From: an uncultured Alphaproteobacteria bacterium
Lineage (GTDB): Bacteria; Pseudomonadota; Alphaproteobacteria; Paracaedibacterales; CAIULA01
Length of the DNA: 64,000 bases
Direction of reading: 5' to 3'
Assembly (NCBI GenBank): GCA_903899945.1
Contig: CAIULA010000009.1
Coordinates: 1-64,000, forward strand
The notes under the pieces were generated by a model that ran no database searches, was not told the origin of the DNA, and was given only the letters and a program-made list of their open reading frames with translations. Below, piece after piece: positions 36,253 through 45,027 of the stretch (position 1 is the stretch's first letter; every line of letters begins with the position of its first letter). Position numbers and translations under genes: made by a program.

Positions 36253-36274
36253 AAGCACAAATCAGGTTTATAAC

Positions 36275-38356
36275 CTAACGCGCCAAGATAGCAAGTAGCA
36301 ACAAAGCCACAATGTTAATAATCTTAATCATTGGGTTGATTGCAGGACCAGCTGTATCTTTATAAGGATCACCGACAGTGTCGCCAGTAACAGCAGCTTT
36401 GTGCGCCTCTGAACCTTTGCCACCAAAATGACCATCTTCGATATACTTTTTAGCGTTGTCCCAGGCACCACCACCGGATGTCATGGAAATCGCCACAAAC
36501 AAACCAGTTACGATAGTCCCCATTAACATAGCCCCTAATGCTGAAAAAGCAGCCGCCTGTCCAGCAATCATGTTGATTGCAAAGTACATAACAATAGGTG
36601 CCAAAACAGGAAGAAGAGAAGGAAGAATCATCTCTGAAATCGCTGCTTTGGTTAGCATATCGACAGCTGCACTGTAATCAGGCTTTCCTTCACCCGTCAT
36701 GATTCCTTTGATTTCGCGGAATTGACGACGAACTTCAACCACAACCGCTCCACCTGCCCGTCCAACGGCTTTCATCCCCATGGAAGCGAATAAATAAGGC
36801 AGCAAACCGCCAATAAATAAACCAACCAAAACATATGGATCTTGAAGACTGAATTGAACATTAAGATTTGGGAAATAATGCTTTAAATCTTCAGTATAAG
36901 CTGCAAACAAAACAAGCGCCGCTAAACCGGCAGAACCAATCGCATAGCCTTTAGTAACAGCTTTTGTTGTGTTACCAACAGCATCCAAAGCATCCGTCAC
37001 AACTCGAACCTCTTTTGGTAAGTTTGACATTTCAGCAATACCGCCGGCATTATCTGTTACAGGGCCGTACGCATCCAAGGCTACAATCATTCCTGCTAAA
37101 GCAAGCATGGTGGTTGCAGCTATAGAAACGCCATATAGTCCAGCATTTAGATAAGCAACAATAATACCGGCACAGATGACCAAAACAGGCAAAGCTGTTG
37201 CTTCCATAGAGACAGCAAGACCTTGAATAATGTTGGTTCCATGTCCAGTTGTTGAAGCCTCAGCCACACTTCTTACAGGGCGATACGAAGTGGATGTGTA
37301 ATACTCTGTTATCCACACAAGCAGACCTGTTACAGCCAAACCAGTCACACAACAAACCAGAAGATTTGGCACTGAAAACGCCAAGCCGCCTACCACAACA
37401 GGACCTGTCATTCCTTGAAATAAATAATTTGTTGTAAAATAAATCAATGCGGCCGATACAATCGTTGTCGCAATCAAGCCTTTATACAGAGCCTTCATAA
37501 TATTATTCGATGCATCTAGTTTCACAAAGAACGTGCCAACAATAGATCCGATAATACAAACAGCACTAATGGTTAGAGGATAAATCATAAACAGAGACTG
37601 CATAGGACCTGTGAAGTAAATCGCCGCCAAAACCATAGAAGCAACAATCGTTACCGCATAAGTTTCAAACAAATCAGCAGCCATACCCGCACAGTCACCA
37701 ACGTTATCACCGACGTTATCAGCAATAACAGCAGGATTTCTAGGGTCATCTTCTGGAATTCCAGTCTCTACCTTACCGACCAAGTCAGCACCAACATCAG
37801 CACCTTTTGTAAAGATACCGCCACCTAAACGTGCAAAAATAGAGATCAAGGATGCACCAAAGCTAAGAGCAATCAATGATTCAAGTAATAAACGTTGTTC
37901 TACGTTGGCGGACAACAGATAAAAGTAATATAAGGACACGCCAAGTAAACCAAGACCTACCACTAACATTCCAGTAATAGCACCAGATTGAAAAGCGATA
38001 TCCAAGGCCTTTGCAAGACCAGAACGAGCTGCTTCTGCTGTACGTACGTTTGCACGAACAGACACATGCATTCCCACATAGCCCGCACAACCTGATAAAA
38101 CAGCACCAATCACAAAACCAATGGCCACAAGAGGTGCTAGAAAATAGGCCAAAAGAATGGCAATAACAACACCCACCGCGGCGATAGTTGTGTATTGACG
38201 GTTTAAATAAGCCTTAGCTCCCTCTTGAATAGCTTGGGCAATTTCTTGCATTTGCGGTGTCCCTGTCGGGTTTGCAAACACACGGCTGCTAGCAAAAATG
38301 GCATAAACAATTGCCAGAATCGCACAGCCAATAATCACTAATGACACAGAATCCAT
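36275..38356 (-). CDS. hppA: Membrane-bound proton-pumping pyrophosphatase
   Basis: It couples pyrophosphate hydrolysis to proton export across the inner membrane. The 693-residue protein has about 16 helices and the catalytic motifs [20 protein letters not shown] ([11 protein letters not shown]), [19 protein letters not shown], and the C-terminal [15 protein letters not shown]. The [15 protein letters not shown] segment carries K and T at the positions that mark the K+-independent subclass (K+-dependent enzymes have A and G). The start ATG 38356 has AAGGA 10 bases upstream. It salvages energy from biosynthetic pyrophosphate. Confidence 0.96.
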   Translation of the reverse strand: MDSVSLVIIGCAILAIVYAIFASSRVFANPTGTPQMQEIAQAIQEGAKAYLNRQYTTIAAVGVVIAILLAYFLAPLVAIGFVIGAVLSGCAGYVGMHVSVRANVRTAEAARSGLAKALDIAFQSGAITGMLVVGLGLLGVSLYYFYLLSANVEQRLLLESLIALSFGASLISIFARLGGGIFTKGADVGADLVGKVETGIPEDDPRNPAVIADNVGDNVGDCAGMAADLFETYAVTIVASMVLAAIYFTGPMQSLFMIYPLTISAVCIIGSIVGTFFVKLDASNNIMKALYKGLIATTIVSAALIYFTTNYLFQGMTGPVVVGGLAFSVPNLLVCCVTGLAVTGLLVWITEYYTSTSYRPVRSVAEASTTGHGTNIIQGLAVSMEATALPVLVICAGIIVAYLNAGLYGVSIAATTMLALAGMIVALDAYGPVTDNAGGIAEMSNLPKEVRVVTDALDAVGNTTKAVTKGYAIGSAGLAALVLFAAYTEDLKHYFPNLNVQFSLQDPYVLVGLFIGGLLPYLFASMGMKAVGRAGGAVVVEVRRQFREIKGIMTGEGKPDYSAAVDMLTKAAISEMILPSLLPVLAPIVMYFAINMIAGQAAAFSALGAMLMGTIVTGLFVAISMTSGGGAWDNAKKYIEDGHFGGKGSEAHKAAVTGDTVGDPYKDTAGPAINPMIKIINIVALLLLAILAR

Positions 38357-38405
38357 ACGTTGTAATTCCTTTTTCGGTTAGACATGATATCTTTATAATC
38401 TGAAG

Positions 38406-38434
38406 ATTGTACGAAAAACAGCCTTATTTGACCA
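38406..38434 (-). promoter_or_regulatory. Possible hppA promoter
   Basis: On the minus strand TGGTCA (38434-38429) and TACAAT (38411-38406) are 17 bases apart, about 50 bases before the hppA start. The -35 is weak. Confidence 0.35.
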
Positions 38435-38462
38435 GGCATTTATAAAAAAGTGAATTTTACCT

Positions 38463-39692
38463 ATGAAAGAAGCACTTTCTGACCTTTTAGATCGACTCTA
38501 TGACTTTTATTTTCAAGAGATTGATTTAAACCTCGATCGCCTTATTAATTTGCTAAATAAACTGGGAAGCCCTCACAAGAATCTCCCACCGACCCTTCAT
38601 GTGGCAGGCACGAACGGAAAAGGTTCAACCATTGCATTTTGCCAAAGTATATTAGAGGCAGCTGGTTATAGTGTCCATGCATACACCTCGCCTCACCTCG
38701 TTCGATTTAATGAACGTATCCGTTTAAACGGAAAATTAATCGCTGATGAACTTTTATACAAAACTTTAAAAGACATTATTCAAATTAACGATTCAAATCC
38801 CATCACTTTTTTTGAAGCGACAACTGCAGCGGCATTTGTTTTGTTTTCAAAAACCCCAGCTGATGTTTTATTACTTGAAACAGGGCTTGGTGGACGCCTT
38901 GATGCAACCAATGTTATTGAAGCCCCATTGATGAGTGTTATCACGCCTATTTCTTTAGATCATCAGGAATTTTTAGGAAACACGGTGTCTAAGATTGCCT
39001 TTGAAAAATCAGGCATTATTAAACCAAACTGCCCCGTTGTTATCAGTAAACAGACCCCGGAAGTGATTGAGGTTTTAAAAAGAGAAGCCATTCTGAAAGG
39101 ATCACCTTGTTATATATACGAAAAAGATTGGGATTTAGATATTTTAGCCCCCTATTCTTCTCCCAATCTAAAAGGAGAGCATCAACGTATCAATGCAGCG
39201 ACCGCTTTAAAAGCACTTTCGCTTTGTTTTGCCTTGAAACCAAAGGCCATTAATAAAGGTCTTCAATCAGCAGAATGGCCCGGTAGATTGCAATGCCTTC
39301 AAGAAGGCTTTCATGAAATATGGATTGACGGAGCGCACAATTCTGGCGGGGCCGAAGCATTGGCAGAGGAATTAAAGAAATGGGGATCAGATAAACCAAT
39401 CATAGGTATTCTTGGAATGAAAGAAAGAAAAGATGCCAAACTCTTTATGAAAATACTTGGCCCCCATTTTAAAGAAGCAGTCTTCATCCCTTTGACAGAG
39501 AATAACAAAACCGGAAAATCCTATTCCCCTGATGATTTATTAGAGATTGCTGAAAAAGAAGACATGAGAGCAAGTAAAGCAAAGAGCTACCAAGATGCAT
39601 TGGAACAGATTCAAAAAAAATATACGCAAAGCAGAATAGTCATTACAGGATCTTTGTTTTTGGTGGGAGAAATCTTGAACTTATCATCTTGA
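38463..39692 (+). CDS. folC: Dihydrofolate synthase / folylpolyglutamate synthase
   Basis: It adds glutamate to dihydropteroate and folates. The 409-residue Mur-ligase-like protein has the P-loop VAGTNGKGST (about 46-55), YTSPHLVRFNERI, the LLLETGLGGRLDATN motif and ISLDHQEFLGNT. The C-terminal domain has WIDGAHNSGGAEAL. It is divergent from hppA; the neighbouring accD of many alphaproteobacteria is not present. Confidence 0.94.
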   Translation: MKEALSDLLDRLYDFYFQEIDLNLDRLINLLNKLGSPHKNLPPTLHVAGTNGKGSTIAFCQSILEAAGYSVHAYTSPHLVRFNERIRLNGKLIADELLYKTLKDIIQINDSNPITFFEATTAAAFVLFSKTPADVLLLETGLGGRLDATNVIEAPLMSVITPISLDHQEFLGNTVSKIAFEKSGIIKPNCPVVISKQTPEVIEVLKREAILKGSPCYIYEKDWDLDILAPYSSPNLKGEHQRINAATALKALSLCFALKPKAINKGLQSAEWPGRLQCLQEGFHEIWIDGAHNSGGAEALAEELKKWGSDKPIIGILGMKERKDAKLFMKILGPHFKEAVFIPLTENNKTGKSYSPDDLLEIAEKEDMRASKAKSYQDALEQIQKKYTQSRIVITGSLFLVGEILNLSS

Positions 39693-39755
39693 AAAATATT
39701 CAAACTTACGATATACTTTTTTTGTATTTAATTATTCAATAAATAAAGTATTTAT

Positions 39756-40397
39756 ATGCATGAGTTTTTGTGGCAAACTTTTGTAACCTTATTGGTGGTT
39801 ATTGATCCTTTTGCAGTAGTGCCCGTGTTTATTTCTTTAACACGAAATGATTCAACGACTCTTAAAAGAAAAACGGCAAAAAAAGCTTGCTTGATAGGTG
39901 CCTGTCTATTGGTTTCTTTTGCTTTTCTTGGCGACAAACTTCTCAATGCAATGAACATCACTGAGCCCGCCTTTCGTATCGCTGGTGGATTTTTATTACT
40001 TCTTGCCGCCATTGAAATGGTTGTAGCTAAAAACACAGGCCTACGCAGCCCTACAGGTGATGAAACCAAAGAGGCCATTCAACGAGATGATATCTCTGTC
40101 TTTCCTCTTGCGATCCCTTTGATTGCAGGACCTGGCGCCATTACCTCTACGGTTGTTTTAATGAGGCAAGCTGAATCAATGGGATATTTGGTACAAGCCG
40201 GCGTTGTTATCCTTGCTGTGTTCGTTATCTACATTACTTATCTTGCTCTAAAGCAAGGAGATAGAATTATGAAACTTTTGGGCGTTACGGGAACGAATGT
40301 TCTTACAAGAGTATTTGGCATTATTCTTGCAGCCTTAGCCGTTGAAAATATTTTAACCGGTCTTACAATTTTTATAAAAGGTGCTTTGCACTCCTAA
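39756..40397 (+). CDS. MarC-family integral membrane protein
   Basis: The 213-residue protein has six hydrophobic segments and the family motifs VIDPFAVVPVF near the N-terminus, RIAGGFLLLLAAIEM, FPLAIPLIAGPGAIT and GTNVLTRVFGIILAALAVE. MarC (UPF0056) proteins are widespread inner membrane proteins of unknown transport function; an earlier link with multiple antibiotic resistance was not upheld. It stands alone 63 bases after folC. Confidence 0.9.
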   Translation: MHEFLWQTFVTLLVVIDPFAVVPVFISLTRNDSTTLKRKTAKKACLIGACLLVSFAFLGDKLLNAMNITEPAFRIAGGFLLLLAAIEMVVAKNTGLRSPTGDETKEAIQRDDISVFPLAIPLIAGPGAITSTVVLMRQAESMGYLVQAGVVILAVFVIYITYLALKQGDRIMKLLGVTGTNVLTRVFGIILAALAVENILTGLTIFIKGALHS

Positions 40398-40478
40398 CCA
40401 TCCGATCCCTGCCCCATTTTTGCAAAATTTTCACGGTAACATACTACCTATTGAAAAATTAATGCTTATCTCAAATAT

Positions 40479-40493
40479 TTTTCAACTTGAAAA
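40479..40493. promoter_or_regulatory. Palindrome upstream of the first LuxI gene
   Basis: TTTTCAA-C-TTGAAAA is a perfect 7-bp inverted repeat around one base, 51 bases before the start codon. Its position suits a regulator site overlapping a promoter. It does not match the canonical lux box (CTG-N10-CAG). The rest of the 147-base gap is AT-rich with no gene. Confidence 0.35.
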
Positions 40494-40544
40494 TCCCTTA
40501 AGAAAAACAAATATATGCAGCATAATTAATCTAGGAGAGACTTC

Positions 40545-41237
40545 ATGCTGTATCTTATTAAACCGGACAATTACAGTCTTCATCGCCAAGATCTAGATGA
40601 AATGTACAAGCTTAGATACCGAGTTTTTTGCAAAGAACTCAAATGGGAGGTTAAAACCCATAATGGTATGGAAAAAGACGAATTCGACGAGAAAAATGCT
40701 TATTACATTATCGCAAAAGATGAAAATGGCGTTGTCAGAGGATGTCAACGCTTGATCGAAATGACGAACCCTTGTATGCTTGATGGTTCTTTTAGTGGCC
40801 TCTTGACAAGTTTAAAAGATTTTAAACATGCGGGATATTGGGAAGCCAGTCGATTCGCTGTTGACCATATGTACGACGAATCTTACACTCTCAAAGATTC
40901 ACAAATTTTAGTTCCAACTCTTTTGGCAGGAGTTATGGAATTTGGATTACAAATTGAAAAAGTTGAATGCTTCCTGACACTTTCATTTCCCGGAGTTGCA
41001 AAGCTTGCAGCCTTATACGGACTTTTGATGGCTCCTTTGAAGCAAAGTGAAATTTCAGGAGAAACTGTAGTGATATCAGGGTATCCGCCTTTAAATGTTT
41101 CTTATAAAAAATTGTTAAAAAAAATCAAATGGACTTCCTCTGAACCTTTGCTACGTTACCTAGATCCCGCGCTAAAAAATACATACTTTTTCAAAATTAA
41201 TCAGGATAAATACAGATCAATGTCCGGGTTATCATAG
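40545..41237 (+). CDS. LuxI-family autoinducer synthase, first copy
   Basis: It would make an acyl-homoserine lactone from SAM and an acyl donor. The catalytic set is complete: R-x-x-VF-x5-LxW (LRYRVFCKELKWEV), the acidic EKDEFD, GCQRLIEMTNPCML with the conserved Arg, and YWEASRFAV with Glu and Arg. The 230-residue length slightly exceeds typical LuxI. Start ATG 40545 has AGGAG seven bases upstream. A paralogue follows 21 bases downstream, and no LuxR-type gene is nearby. The acyl chain cannot be predicted. Confidence 0.88.
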   Translation: MLYLIKPDNYSLHRQDLDEMYKLRYRVFCKELKWEVKTHNGMEKDEFDEKNAYYIIAKDENGVVRGCQRLIEMTNPCMLDGSFSGLLTSLKDFKHAGYWEASRFAVDHMYDESYTLKDSQILVPTLLAGVMEFGLQIEKVECFLTLSFPGVAKLAALYGLLMAPLKQSEISGETVVISGYPPLNVSYKKLLKKIKWTSSEPLLRYLDPALKNTYFFKINQDKYRSMSGLS

Positions 41238-41258
41238 AATGGAAAGAGTTTAGAAACT

Positions 41259-41870
41259 GTGCTCTATCTAATCGGCCCTCATAACTTTGGTGATCATCTC
41301 CAGGACTTGGAAGAAATGTATAGACTTCGTCATCATTTTTTTTATAAAAACCTTAAGTGGGATGTGAAAACCCATGGTGGTATGGAAAAAGACGAATACG
41401 ACCAATTGAATAGTTATTATGTTATCTATAAAGATCAAAACAGTATTATTAAAGGATGCTTGCGACTCATCGAAATGACCAAGGAATGCATGTTCGATGG
41501 GCCCTTTCGTTTTTTACTTCCCGATACTTTAGCTAGCTTTAAAAAACCTGGATACTGGGAAGTAAGCCGTCTTGCCATTGATACGATGTGCAATGAAGAA
41601 GAATTTAAAGAAATCCTCACCTATTTGATCACATCTTTGAGTTATTTCAGTTTAAAGGGCAAGCTTCCAAAAACTTATTTAGCCTTGTCTTACCCAACAT
41701 TTGTTGAACTCGCTAAAAGTTTGGGAGTTCCTATACAAATTATTGAAGAAGACAGAATTGATAATAAGCCCGTTTCTGTGTCAATTTATGCTCCTGACTC
41801 TAGCAGTCATGAGAAATTGACACAAAGACTTCCTTCTCCTGTAGAGCTTGAAATTCCCATAGGATTATAA
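41259..41870 (+). CDS. LuxI-family autoinducer synthase, second copy
   Basis: The 203-residue protein is a close relative of the preceding one in its first 110 residues (both share LKWxVKTH-x-GMEKDE and RLIEMT) and diverges strongly after. Key residues are kept (Arg in LRHHFF, Trp in LKWDV, D in EKDEYD, Arg in CLRLIEMT, Glu and Arg in YWEVSRLAI), but the RxxVF valine is phenylalanine. The start is GTG 41259 with GGAAAGAG ten bases upstream. Divergence in the acyl-binding C-terminal half suggests a different acyl chain or loss of activity. Confidence 0.82.
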   Translation: MLYLIGPHNFGDHLQDLEEMYRLRHHFFYKNLKWDVKTHGGMEKDEYDQLNSYYVIYKDQNSIIKGCLRLIEMTKECMFDGPFRFLLPDTLASFKKPGYWEVSRLAIDTMCNEEEFKEILTYLITSLSYFSLKGKLPKTYLALSYPTFVELAKSLGVPIQIIEEDRIDNKPVSVSIYAPDSSSHEKLTQRLPSPVELEIPIGL

Positions 41871-42051
41871 GAACCTACATTCATCGCAAAAACGGTCCTT
41901 GTATTTTGCAAATAAATCTGCGATAGTCGCTCCATGATTATACGGTGTGACATCTTTTTTTTATCCCCTTCTTCTCGCTTATAAGCGACATAGTGTGTTT
42001 GCACCCGTTTTCCAAAGTCATTTTTAAAATAAATATAAAATACAAATAGTC

Positions 42052-43212
42052 ATGTTAAAAAAGCTACCCGTTCAATTACTACTGTGCCTTACTGCAGCTC
42101 TTATTTTTGGGAATTACCTCAGCTCTGATGTTATAAGTTTTTTCTACACAATTAGCTGCTTTTTAAAAGATATCCTGATGATTATTCTTCCGGTGATTAT
42201 CTTTGGTTACTTATTTGCAGCGATCCTTTCTTTTGAAAAGCAAGCCCCATTGTTAATCCTGACCATTGTTATGCTCGTTATATGTTCAAATGCAACCACG
42301 GTTCTTACTGCTTATGGGTTTGGTAAAATTATTTTGCCACTCCTTTCCTACGAACCTCTTCACACGCTTGCGGCCACTCACCAAGAAATTAACGCTTTAT
42401 GGCGCCTACCTTTTTCTTCTCCGGTAACCCCTGATAAAACCATGATCTTCGGTGTATGTGTGGGACTTATCGCAAGTTTTTTAAACAAACCGATCTTAAA
42501 AAAGTTTGCTTTCTCATTAAGAGATAAAGCAACTATTGCTTTGAAAAAGGGATTTATTCCTTTTCTACCATTATATGTTCTTGGATTTATTTTAAAGCTT
42601 GATCGCGATGGATCTCTTGGATTGTTACTTCATAATTACAGCCGGATTTTCATTATCAGTTGTGTGTTAATTGCTGCTTATATCAGTCTTATGTATGCTA
42701 TTGCTGCTGGTTTTAGATGGAGAAGATTTAAAGCATTTGTCAGTGAAATGCTCCCTGCCGGTCTCACTGGCTTTAGCACTATGTCCAGTGCGGCAGCTAT
42801 GCCTGTTACTTTAGACGCGACTGAAACAAATTTAAACAATAGGGAATATGCGGATTTCGTTATTCCCGCAACTGTCAATATCCACATGATTGGCGACGGC
42901 CTTAACATTGCTTTAACAAGCCTTGCACTTTTGATAATGACAGCGCATCCTATACCAGAATTCTCGACGTTTCTGACTTTTACTTTGTATTATTGCATCG
43001 CTAAATTTTCAGCAGCGGGTATACCTGGAGGTGGAGTTATTGTCATTTTGCCTGTCGCTCAGCATTATCTAGGTTTAAGAGGAGAAGCAACAACGATGCT
43101 TGCAACTATTTATATTTTGCAAGACCCAATTATTACAGCTGCAAACGTGATGGGAAATGGTGCGTTTGCTTTGCTTACAGGAAGATTATTAAAAAAGGCC
43201 AAAAATGAATAA
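42052..43212 (+). CDS. Dicarboxylate/amino acid:cation symporter (SDF family)
   Basis: A sodium- or proton-coupled importer of dicarboxylates or acidic amino acids. The 386-residue protein has the serine-rich hairpin region FSTMSSAAAMPVTL, the unwound helix 7 motif in FVIPATVNIHMIGDGLNIA, the second hairpin SAAGIPGGGVIV and helix 8 with LQDPIITAANVMGNG. The usual NMDGT is replaced by NIHMIGDG, so the cation site differs somewhat from GltP. The downstream EamA gene overlaps by 8 bases. Uptake of host amino acids is a plausible role in a symbiont. Confidence 0.85.
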   Translation: MLKKLPVQLLLCLTAALIFGNYLSSDVISFFYTISCFLKDILMIILPVIIFGYLFAAILSFEKQAPLLILTIVMLVICSNATTVLTAYGFGKIILPLLSYEPLHTLAATHQEINALWRLPFSSPVTPDKTMIFGVCVGLIASFLNKPILKKFAFSLRDKATIALKKGFIPFLPLYVLGFILKLDRDGSLGLLLHNYSRIFIISCVLIAAYISLMYAIAAGFRWRRFKAFVSEMLPAGLTGFSTMSSAAAMPVTLDATETNLNNREYADFVIPATVNIHMIGDGLNIALTSLALLIMTAHPIPEFSTFLTFTLYYCIAKFSAAGIPGGGVIVILPVAQHYLGLRGEATTMLATIYILQDPIITAANVMGNGAFALLTGRLLKKAKNE

Positions 43213-44125
43213 TGTATCTGTCCATAATATCAAAGGCGTTTTTTACGCCGCACTCTCAGGAACCTTGTATGGGTGTTTAGCCTATTTTGGCTTTAATCTT
43301 GTTAACAGCAGTTTTTCTTTTTCCGACATGCTATTTTGGAGATTTGCGCTGGCAACAGTTGCTCTTTTTCCGTTTGTCTTTAAAAAGAATTTATGGACTT
43401 CTGCCTCTCTTTACAAACTAGGAGTCCTGTTTTTTGTAGGATTGTTTGTATACAGTCTAGGGGCTCATTTTTATTTCCAAGCCGCAGAACGCATAGGCTC
43501 TGGCCTAGCTATGGTTATTTTTTTTATTTTTCCTCTGTTTGTTATTTTACTCAGCTGGATTATTGACAAACACACCATCGGAAAGGGAACAATTGCTTCG
43601 ATCACGATTATCTTAATTGGTCTTGGGTTATTAGCAGATTATGAACAAGCAAACATAAATTTTGTAGGGCTGCTTTTAGCTCTGCTTTCAGGTGTTGGGT
43701 ATGCCATTTACGTCTACATCAGTAAAAAAATAAAAGTCCCCCCGATCTTATCCACTTTTGTTTTATGTTTTGGAAGTGCTGTTCTTTTCTTTTTTCTATC
43801 CCTTTACCAAAGTGGCGGCAAGATGATGCCACTTCCCTCTTCTTGGTTCAGTGTCGTTGTCTTAGGGCTTATTTGCACATTGTTTCCGATCCTTTTACTT
43901 TTAAAGGCCATGGAAACAATTACAGCAACTAAAGCTTCTATTTTAGGCGTTTTAGAACCTCTAGCTACGGTTGTTATTGGTATTCTGTTTTTGGATGAAA
44001 CCATTACCCTTCGCCAATGGATGGGAACGGGCATCGTCCTTGCAGGCGCTCTTTTGGTTCAGTGCGAGCCTTATTTACGGGCTTATTTCAAGACCTTTAG
44101 GTCATCTAGACCTCCTGTAAAGTAA
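43205..44125 (+). CDS. DMT-superfamily (EamA) transporter, second
   Basis: The 306-residue protein has ten hydrophobic segments in two EamA repeats (GTLYGCLAYFGFNL and FSDMLFWRF in the first; GVGYAIYVYISKKI and ETITATKASILGVLEPLATV in the second). The GV-EPL-A motif is typical of the RhaT/EamA group. Substrate unknown. It overlaps the SDF symporter gene and probably shares its transcript. Confidence 0.87.
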   Translation: MNNVSVHNIKGVFYAALSGTLYGCLAYFGFNLVNSSFSFSDMLFWRFALATVALFPFVFKKNLWTSASLYKLGVLFFVGLFVYSLGAHFYFQAAERIGSGLAMVIFFIFPLFVILLSWIIDKHTIGKGTIASITIILIGLGLLADYEQANINFVGLLLALLSGVGYAIYVYISKKIKVPPILSTFVLCFGSAVLFFFLSLYQSGGKMMPLPSSWFSVVVLGLICTLFPILLLLKAMETITATKASILGVLEPLATVVIGILFLDETITLRQWMGTGIVLAGALLVQCEPYLRAYFKTFRSSRPPVK

Positions 44126-44235
44126 ATATATAATTAGGCTTAAAATCTTATTCATGAGCGTCGATACTCAAACATTGACCAAATCTTCAAAACTTGCCTA
44201 TATTAAACTACTCAGGTTTAGTACAGGCGCATGTA
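44126..44235. other. Short gap with the promoter of the znu-type operon
   Basis: No gene is called. A 30-codon frame from ATG 44154 has no ribosome binding site. The promoter-like TTGACC/TATATT pair lies within it. Confidence 0.4.
44175..44204 (+). promoter_or_regulatory. Promoter of small ORF-znuC-znuB-sco-tpiA-recJ
   Basis: TTGACC (44175-44180) and TATATT (44199-44204) are 18 bases apart. Transcription would start near 44211, 25 bases before the small ORF. No obvious Zur or Mur box was found. Confidence 0.5.
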
Positions 44236-44334
44236 ATGACTTTTGACCCTTTGCTTCATAATTTAATAGATCGTCTAAAGTGGATAGTACTGCCTCTTGC
44301 TTTATTGTGGGGAAGTGTATTTTTATCACTTTAA
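44236..44334 (+). CDS. Small hydrophobic protein, 32 residues, upstream of znuC
   Basis: A 32-codon frame from ATG 44236 to TAA 44332-44334 begins MTFDPLLHNLIDRLKW, then one hydrophobic stretch (IVLPLALLWGSVFLSL). CAGG lies about 8 bases upstream. Its stop is 4 bases before the ATG of znuC, which has no ribosome binding site of its own, so the ORF may drive znuC translation by coupling. I recognise no family; it may be a one-pass membrane microprotein or only a translational leader. Confidence 0.5.
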   Translation: MTFDPLLHNLIDRLKWIVLPLALLWGSVFLSL

Positions 44335-44338
44335 CCAC

Positions 44339-45025
44339 ATGCTAGAACTTTCTCGTATATTTTATTCCTATAAAGATTTTCTTGCACTAGAAGATATCAG
44401 CTTTGAATTTCCTGCAAAATCATTAACAGCTATTATCGGGCCTAATGGCGCCGGGAAAAGCACTCTTTTAAAGACAATAGCCGGCCTTATTACGCCCTGC
44501 AAGGGGAAACTGAAATGGAAAAGTCAAGTCAAGCTTGCTTACCTGCCCCAATATTCACTTTTGGATCGTTCTTTTCCCTTAACAGTTTTTGATGTTGTTG
44601 CTATGGGGCTATGGAAAAAAATAGGCATCTTAGGGGGCCTTTCTCATACAAAAGCAGATGAAATTCACCATGCTCTTGAAAATGTGGGTCTCAAAGGTTT
44701 TGAAAAACGCGGGCTTTCAGAACTTAGCGGTGGACAGTTTCAAAGACTTCTTTTTGCCAGAATGATTGTTCAAGACGCAGACTTTCTGCTCTTGGATGAA
44801 CCTTTTGCAGCTGTTGATGAAGCAACCACCAAAGATTTACTAAAATTGATTCAAGAATGGCACTGTCAGGGGAAATCCATTGTGGCTGTTATTCATAATC
44901 TGAATTTGGTTCGAAAATATTTCCCCCAAACACTTCTTTTAGCAAAGAAAGTTGTTGCCTTTGGTGAAACTAGTTCTGTATTGACAACCGAAAGCCTAAC
45001 TGAAACCAGCTTGATGGGACTTTAA
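44339..45025 (+). CDS. Metal ABC transporter ATPase (ZnuC/MntB-like)
   Basis: The 228-residue ATPase has Walker A GPNGAGKST, Q-loop in YLPQYSLLD, signature LSGGQFQR, Walker B FLLLDEPFAAVD and His switch AVIHN. The QYSLLDRSFPLTVFDVVAMG region is typical of zinc/manganese family ATPases. The frame is open from 44297, but ATG 44339 (MLELSRIFYSYKDF) fits family N-termini. The permease gene follows 2 bases after the stop. No solute-binding protein gene is present. The metal (Zn or Mn) is not determined. Confidence 0.87.
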   Translation: MLELSRIFYSYKDFLALEDISFEFPAKSLTAIIGPNGAGKSTLLKTIAGLITPCKGKLKWKSQVKLAYLPQYSLLDRSFPLTVFDVVAMGLWKKIGILGGLSHTKADEIHHALENVGLKGFEKRGLSELSGGQFQRLLFARMIVQDADFLLLDEPFAAVDEATTKDLLKLIQEWHCQGKSIVAVIHNLNLVRKYFPQTLLLAKKVVAFGETSSVLTTESLTETSLMGL

Positions 45026-45027
45026 TT

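Noticed and set aside
41807-42004. 65-codon minus-strand frame downstream of the second LuxI
   Set aside because: Partly antisense to the LuxI gene, no recognisable motif or ribosome binding site.
44154-44246. 30-codon frame upstream of the small ORF before znuC
   Set aside because: No ribosome binding site and it contains the promoter elements, so it would begin upstream of the transcript start.
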